From positions 186,001-250,000 of the forward strand of contig MU400536.1 in NCBI GenBank assembly GCA_022578965.1: a DNA stretch of 64,000 nucleotides, read 5' to 3'. A program made the translations under genes and the position numbers. Positions 58,327 to 64,000 of this stretch are shown here, in pieces. The stretch is from Xylaria sp. FL1777. Its lineage: Eukaryota > Ascomycota > Sordariomycetes > Xylariales > Xylariaceae. Below the pieces are notes generated by a model. The model made no database searches. It worked only from the letters and a program-made list of their open reading frames with translations, and was not told the DNA's origin. Numbering within the stretch: the first letter of the stretch is position 1; every line of letters starts with the position of its first letter.

Positions 58327-60261
58327 GTTATTAGACTATTACATGATACCCTTTATTTGCAACGATTGATATTCTTAATTGTAACGGACCACGCGTCATG
58401 AACAAAGAAGTAGTTTGTATATAGTTTAGAAATAGTCACAAATAGGGTTTATAAACCCTCAGGTAACAACAAAAAATCTTAACTCCTGCCTATGTGCGGT
58501 TGACCGCTCCCCGATAACACTTGAGACGTGCGTATGATAGTGCTTGCATGCTTATTTCTGGGGTGAGATTTACCTGTCACCTGTTGTCAGGAAGCAGTCA
58601 GCGATGGGTAGGGGTCAAGTTCTCCTATTGTTGCGGAAGGGTTTATGACCCCCGTGCTGACTATCTCCAAACAAGTTAATACACAGACCGAGTCTTTGTT
58701 CGTAATATCTGTATTAGTGTATCCTATAAGTGAACCCTGCCTATTATAGCCGTTGTTTGGCTCTGAGGGAGGCATGTCGACTTAGTTACCATGGGGTACC
58801 TACCACCTAATAAGTTTACATTTTGATAAATACATGGGCAAGCCCCTTCCTAGTGATTATTGCTCCGATCTTGAGCTTTGACCTCTCGATGAGGACTTAG
58901 TGTGAGAGTGTCGGACATCGCCAAGAGAATTAGGAGCTAGAATTCCACTTCTCTCAACTAGGTAGGCGATTGCGATATTCACTAGCTTAGTCTTCGATGG
59001 CGCCCTAGGACGGCTCTATCGTATTCCGAATAGTTTTGTCCAGATCATTTCTAGATCGTATTTTATGTTCGTAGTTGCATTTATATATTCTAGCTAAGAT
59101 CGCCGCTCTATAGCTCTAAGCTCTCTATGTCACAGAGTATATTTACCATGTTTTCCACCGTGTCATGGAATTAATGAGAGAAAATTGCTGCAAAGCGAAT
59201 AAGATGTTCCTCCGGGGACGACAGTAGATTGTACACTGCACTGATTATTGAATTCCTCGAGTCTAAATGCATCAAGGGTGTGCTAACCTATAGAGGGCCT
59301 AAAGCATTGGAAGCCTGCTAAGCTCAGTCATGCTGATATCACGATACTTGATTGAGAAAAATAGTTGACGTCAGATATCGACTTCAATATTTGATGTTAG
59401 ATTGAGATATTCGTAAGTCATTCAAATAAATCGACAACATATAGCATCAGCTTGATAATTTTACCTAGTGCTCAACCTAGGAGCATTGTAACGCTTAAAA
59501 TGGAGGTAGCTTTCCAAATACTAGACTGCTTGATCACCACCCACTCTCCTGAGTTTAGTCGTGGAGGAGACATACATGAACATATAAAATTTAATTAAGC
59601 ATTGAGTAAGAATATCGCTCTACCTACAAACTCATAATTGAGGTGTTTGTCCATCTAGCTTTTACTATGAAAATTGTTCGTAAAATAAGAGTGTGAAACA
59701 AAATACGTAGTATTGCGACATAGGAAGAGATGCTGACTTGTTTAGCGGTATAGTCGAATACTTGTCAATAATTTTCAGCTCATTAGGTATAAGGAGTATC
59801 TATAGAAGGGGATCTAGAATAGAAATTTCCCTTTCTATCACAAAGATAAGAATAGAGTTGATTGTTGCGCAGGAACGATCTATCTGTATAGTAGAATTAT
59901 ATCATTGGTGTTCTTGTAATTTGGATAATAGAGAAATCAAGGTAGTTTGATTAGTTAATACTATGTAAAAGAAATTAAATAATCAAGCAATTGGTATCTA
60001 ATGCACCGCATAGCACCATAGTCGCAGTCGTGTTGCTCACATGAGAGGTAACCTTGCGCAAAAGATTGTAGAGGCGGGCATCAATCAACGCTGAACAAAA
60101 GAAAAGCTTCCTGCGTCACGCTGCCAAATGTCATGCATGCGTATGACTCGTGCTACGTCCGATCCCCCCTTTCCCCTTTTCTATGTCGTTTCTAGCCCCG
60201 ATTACGACTCCCTCTAAGTGGAACGTCTGACGCAAGCCACCACACGAAGTGACATAGAGTA
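58327..60261. other. Convergent intergenic region, AT-rich
   Basis: This 1.9-kb stretch lies between the ends of the receptor gene (+) and the UbiA-type gene (-). It is AT-rich at 58900-60000. No gene is recognised; the frame at 59738-59950 has composition expected of random AT-rich DNA. Confidence 0.5.
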
Positions 60262-61278
60262 TCATATGAGACTGATGATTGGTAAAAGGTAGAGTGTAAT
60301 AGTCCAAAGGCACCACCATCTCCAGGAAGCTGCATCGTCTTCTTTGGATGTGTTCTTGGCGAGCACCCGATACGCTGTCACGGTCCCCGTTATGGCCGGA
60401 ACTATATAACCGTATGGTCTCAAGTCCCAGAACAAAGAGCAGATAACTGACCAGAAGCAAACGAAGAAGGCAATCGAGACACGTGAGAATCGATCACCTA
60501 CGTAAAGCGCTATGGTCTTGCGCCCTCGTGTCCGGTCTCCTCCCTGGTCCTTCAGGTCCTGTACTTGCATCGTGGTCAATATAACGGCACTTATCATGGT
60601 CGTCCAAACCAACCCCCCACGGCTGATGCTGATGTCTGTGTACTCGCCACCCCCGACCGCAATCTCCAGTGAGGCACTGTTGAACAGGCCATAAGCGACT
60701 GAGATAATGAGGTCGCGGACGACTTCGTCACTACCACGAATATCATTGTACATCCAAGTCAGGACCAAGATGAAGAGCCCTTGTCTCCAGACGCCTAGTG
60801 TGTAGTTGAATAATAGGACCAAGGGAATCGCCACAAGAAGCACGCGGCGAGCTTCAGCCGTGGTGACCTTTCCCGTGGGGATTGGGCGCCATGGCTTGTT
60901 GATTAGGTCTTCTTGGATGGACTCGGGTGATCGCTGGTTGGCGAGATCGAAGATGAAAACGTTGCACCAGTTAAAGGCCAAGGTAAGGAGCAAGCGCCAG
61001 AGTATCTCGAGGGCAGTCGACGGGTGCTGGTATCCCTCGATAAGTACGGACTGGGCAAACGCCCCGAGGACCCCGAACGCGGTATTTGGTATGATGAAAG
61101 TGTCGCAATTGCTTTCTGTGAAAACCCATATGAGTTTGGGGATGTAAGCAATTTTCCCCATGTGGTTTTTGGAGCCAAACTCGCTCGTCTCAGTCTCCTG
61201 AAGATAAGACTGGGGAAATTTCTCGAGTAATGGTGTCTTCGAATCTCGCTCCCTGTGTCCAGGATACATGTCCGCCAT
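60262..61278 (-). CDS. UbiA-superfamily membrane prenyltransferase or terpene cyclase
   Basis: Single exon, 338 residues. UbiA enzymes use Mg-diphosphate chemistry within the membrane; fungal members include prenyltransferases and class-I-like terpene cyclases such as the fumagillin enzyme Fma-TC. The first aspartate-rich region is at 103-136: N106, D111, then EDLINKPWRPIPTG (123-136), which matches the family's N.P.RP...G form. The second is at 238-255, QVQDLKDQGGDRTRGRKT, with D241, D244 and D248. Eight or so hydrophobic helices are spread through residues 60-338, for example LVLTWMYNDI and VSIAFFVCFWSVICSLFWDL. The N-terminal 40 residues are soluble. The gene stands alone, with no P450, FAD enzyme or polyketide synthase nearby in the window, though the right side is not fully visible. 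Product cannot be assigned. Confidence 0.88.
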   Translation of the reverse strand: MADMYPGHRERDSKTPLLEKFPQSYLQETETSEFGSKNHMGKIAYIPKLIWVFTESNCDTFIIPNTAFGVLGAFAQSVLIEGYQHPSTALEILWRLLLTLAFNWCNVFIFDLANQRSPESIQEDLINKPWRPIPTGKVTTAEARRVLLVAIPLVLLFNYTLGVWRQGLFILVLTWMYNDIRGSDEVVRDLIISVAYGLFNSASLEIAVGGGEYTDISISRGGLVWTTMISAVILTTMQVQDLKDQGGDRTRGRKTIALYVGDRFSRVSIAFFVCFWSVICSLFWDLRPYGYIVPAITGTVTAYRVLAKNTSKEDDAASWRWWCLWTITLYLLPIISLI

Positions 61279-64000
61279 GGTAACTGAGCGAGCAACAACC
61301 GATCATGTGCTGTTCGATGACATGAGAACATAGGAGGATATCCCCGGCTTAAAAATCGCAGTGTCGTCTCTTCACTAGTGTTACTTCCGGTATTGAAGTT
61401 ACGCGAGCCATAAAAGCAACGGGAACTGCTTCTTCTAGTAGTAAATTTGCAGCCCCTTGCCGACGGGTGTGGTGCGAGGTATGGTCATTTTGCAAACAGC
61501 CACTCTGCGCCATTCGGTTTTGCCACTCTGTCATAATTTGTAGGAAGCAAAGGAGATACACAAACGCGTATAATCCAAATTAGTACCTCAGCCAACAGCT
61601 ACATAGGAATGATACGTAGAGTATATGCGGATGTATAGAGTACGGCGATCAACAACCGCGTTGATCCGATAGGTCAGTGGTAGCGAACTAGTATACCATG
61701 TATGAAGTTTTCTAGAATACGAACGAGTATACGAGCGGCACTATTCAACGCTTGCATTGCTATTTTGACGTTGCAGATACCGAAGCTCGATTGGTTTTAT
61801 ATCAGCACATATTGCTTTTATCTTGGGGACATACGAGCCCTAAATCTCAATGACTTTTTCATGAATCATTATGTTCAATATTTAGACAATTCTTTAACCC
61901 TGCTCAATTTTTTTTTTAAAAAAAATTTACGCTTAGACTTTGGGCCCTTAGCAAGACTCCAAGCCCAGGTACGCATGCTTTGTGTGCTAGGCGCCCACAG
62001 GCTCACTCCGGCTGGACCATGAGACGCTGTCTTATTTCACCGCTGGGCTGCAGCAATAGCTGTTCTCCCTGAGTTTAAAGATTGACTCGTCTTCAACTGG
62101 TAAGTAGTTTATTACTACTTACTCCTCGGTACACGAGTGGCCGAAACTGGATGTTGTCTATGGAGCGCCATTACCGTCGACTACTCAGAAATTAGCATAA
62201 ACTTTTGTCATCTGACGGTGCCGTGCTGTAAGGTACCTAATGGCTCAGCTGGAGGTTTCATGATCTGATTTGTATCTCTATAGATATCTCTTTGTCCAGT
62301 ATTGGCAGACGATATGGATGTGGCTTGATTCTTGAATCGGAGCTATGCCAGACGATGCGAGAACAAGAAGGGCACACTGCTGTAATATAATAAGCTGTTG
62401 CAGAATAATCTTGTGGGGTATGGGATACGTGGATGAAATAACATAGCAGTGTATAGGTATAGGTACATCGTAGGTATGCACCGGTGCTTCTGCATTATCT
62501 ACACAGAGGGGGTTCATCTCGTCGTCAGGGGAAGTCTGTATTCTAGAAATCAACCGGGGCTGTAGATGTGGCTAAGACACTGGCATATGTACTAAGTACT
62601 TAAGTGCCTACTACACTGCGTGAGTGTCATCTATTCATGTAGTTAATCACTGGCAGGAGCAGGGGAGGGGAAGCTGTTACCGACTGTAGCGGTAAGTATT
62701 GGTTGTACACACCTTCAAGTGATTACCTAATTGATACATGATGACTTAGGTACCTGCCACATGTAACTACCAAAATAACCGTGGTCAACCCTATCGGTCT
62801 TATCGGAGATGTCCTTTTAAGCTAGTGAATCCCTCTTATTAGCCTCCATTGACAGCCCCCCTTTTCAATGTCTATATTCTGCTACTCTCCTAGGTGGTTT
62901 TGTTCTTTAGAATTCTAACATGCGTATCTTACTTACCTATAGTAGTTATATGGATAGAGACCGGAATGCTCGGTTGTGGCGCAGCCGCCTGCTTGACTAG
63001 GTACCCTAGGGAGCCAGCACCACGAACCCTCATAACGAGCATCCTGTCGCCTACACTACACTACACTATGGGTTCGGCTGCAACAACACAGATGGTACTA
63101 TGTATACATTGACATAAGTACGCGCGTATACCCCCAACGTCTTAAATAGGCAACTTGTACCTATTCTATGATATACCAAATAGGTAATTGGCCGATCTAG
63201 TAGGTAGTCTTACAACTCGCTCGTTTCCAGCTTCGCTTGATGCTTCCCATAATGGGAAGCGTGGAATGCTAGTCTATCGCTAAACTACACGTCAAGTTCC
63301 GTGCCTGGTGGAATAATTGCCCGATATGAATTGTTACCTGTACCATTTTCCTCTTTTTTTAGTGGAAAGACATGATTGGCTCAGCTATATACATCATGTA
63401 CATGATTCCTTGTTGTAGAGGGCGGACCATCACCTACAATACCAGGACACCTGACAGATACGCTGCGCTGAAGAGTTAATGCAATGCTTGCCCCAACGCT
63501 TTACCAAATAAAGGATGCCTAGCTCGGGTTTAAAGCCCCCTGGCGACATATCGTTACGCCCTGGTACCATCCCGGCTGAATCCTGGTGTATTGCCACTAA
63601 CCTTGTGTATCTCTTCCCGCTTGCGCACAGATGGGGAAATGACGAAAAGCTGCCCGCTGAACCAGGTCTTCGGGATCGAAGATTACGGTGCGAGATTCAA
63701 GGACCCTTGTAAAATACGGTACTCTGGTATTCTAATTTTTGCGAGAAGAGCAGCTGAACCACGGTAAACTAATCGCAGTATAGTCTGTCTTAAGGTTCAT
63801 GTTCGTCTGCTCTACTAGAAAGATAGACTTGCTGCTACATCTATTTTGTAGGTAGCAAGCTGGTAGTTGCGATGCAAGAATACCTAGTACGGTCTCCTAT
63901 TGAAATACTTATGGCGTGCTGAAGTGAAAACCAGGTCAGTTGCTCCAATAGATAAGTCTTTGGATGGGCTCGAAATACCTCTTCTAACACTCGGAAATGA
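61279..64000. other. Right-edge intergenic region, at least 2.7 kb
   Basis: No gene is recognised. Short frames (61702-62022, 62278-62553) are not convincing. A short inverted repeat with TAAGTAGT/ACTACTTA lies near 62100-62123 and a CTACA-type repeat at 63050-63068. Confidence 0.5.
63242..63260. repeat. Perfect 8-bp stem hairpin
   Basis: GCTTCCCA, a 3-nt TAA loop, then TGGGAAGC. It stands in intergenic DNA with no flanking gene in view, so a terminator or regulatory role cannot be argued. Confidence 0.6.

Noticed and set aside
42928..61278. Secondary-metabolite cluster linking the MFS pump and the UbiA enzyme
   Set aside because: They are 15 kb apart with no PKS, NRPS, P450, methyltransferase or cluster regulator between them.
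61670..61700. tRNA A-box-like stretch (TAGGTCAGTGGTAGCG)
   Set aside because: No B box, acceptor stem or anticodon arm follows, and the A-box consensus is imperfect.
61702..62022. 106-codon ORF near the right edge
   Set aside because: Composition is that of AT-rich random sequence, with a long T/A run inside, and no splice or family support.

Overview
The window looks like nuclear DNA of a filamentous ascomycete (Pezizomycotina, probably Sordariomycetes). The genes have short introns of about 50-150 nt with GTRNGT-type donors, CTAAC/CTRAY-like branch points and YAG acceptors. The products are typical mould proteins: an Erg4 sterol reductase, a Wee1 kinase with a very long N-terminus, Mrc1, Dpb2, a GCP3-type gamma-tubulin complex protein and a SAGA Ada1/Hfi1 subunit. 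Intergenic DNA is littered with a CCTAGG-centred palindrome (TACCTAGGTA and its relatives). I assign no species. All gene models below were joined by hand from splice signals with reading phase checked; there is no transcript evidence.

Layout. The left two thirds (about 0.5-45 kb) is gene-rich: a small predicted mitochondrial protein (-), dpb2 (+), erg4 (-), an unknown coiled-coil-like protein (+), a branched-chain aminotransferase (-), a cysteine-rich single-pass membrane protein (+), a BTB protein (+), wee1 (+), GCP3/alp6 (-), ada1/hfi1 (+), mrc1 (+), an unknown protein with a conserved C-terminus (+), a 152-residue unknown (+), a nucleotidyltransferase-like protein (-) and a DHA2-type MFS transporter (-). 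The right third (about 45-64 kb) is gene-poor. It holds a P/Q/Y-rich low-complexity protein (+), a seven-helix receptor-like protein (+) and a UbiA-superfamily membrane enzyme (-), separated by deserts of 4.1, 6.2, 1.9 and at least 2.7 kb.

Functional links. Four genes serve DNA replication or entry into mitosis: dpb2 (polymerase epsilon B subunit), mrc1 (fork checkpoint mediator), wee1 (Cdk1 inhibitory kinase) and GCP3 (microtubule nucleation). They lie within about 36 kb but are separate, differently oriented genes, so I treat this as loose proximity. erg4 completes ergosterol synthesis. I see no biosynthetic cluster: no PKS, NRPS or P450 flanks the MFS gene or the UbiA gene.

The most notable items are: an MFS transporter with a roughly 215-residue Q/N/H/Y-rich N-terminal extension; a 313-bp MITE with 96-bp terminal inverted repeats; a fungal protein with an AbiEii/DUF6036-like nucleotidyltransferase signature; a probable GC-AG intron in the GCP3 gene; three short upstream ORFs before wee1; a frame-preserving intron in the aminotransferase that would encode a hydrophobic insert if retained; and the recurring CCTAGG palindrome family. 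I found no rRNA, tRNA, CRISPR array or full-length transposon.
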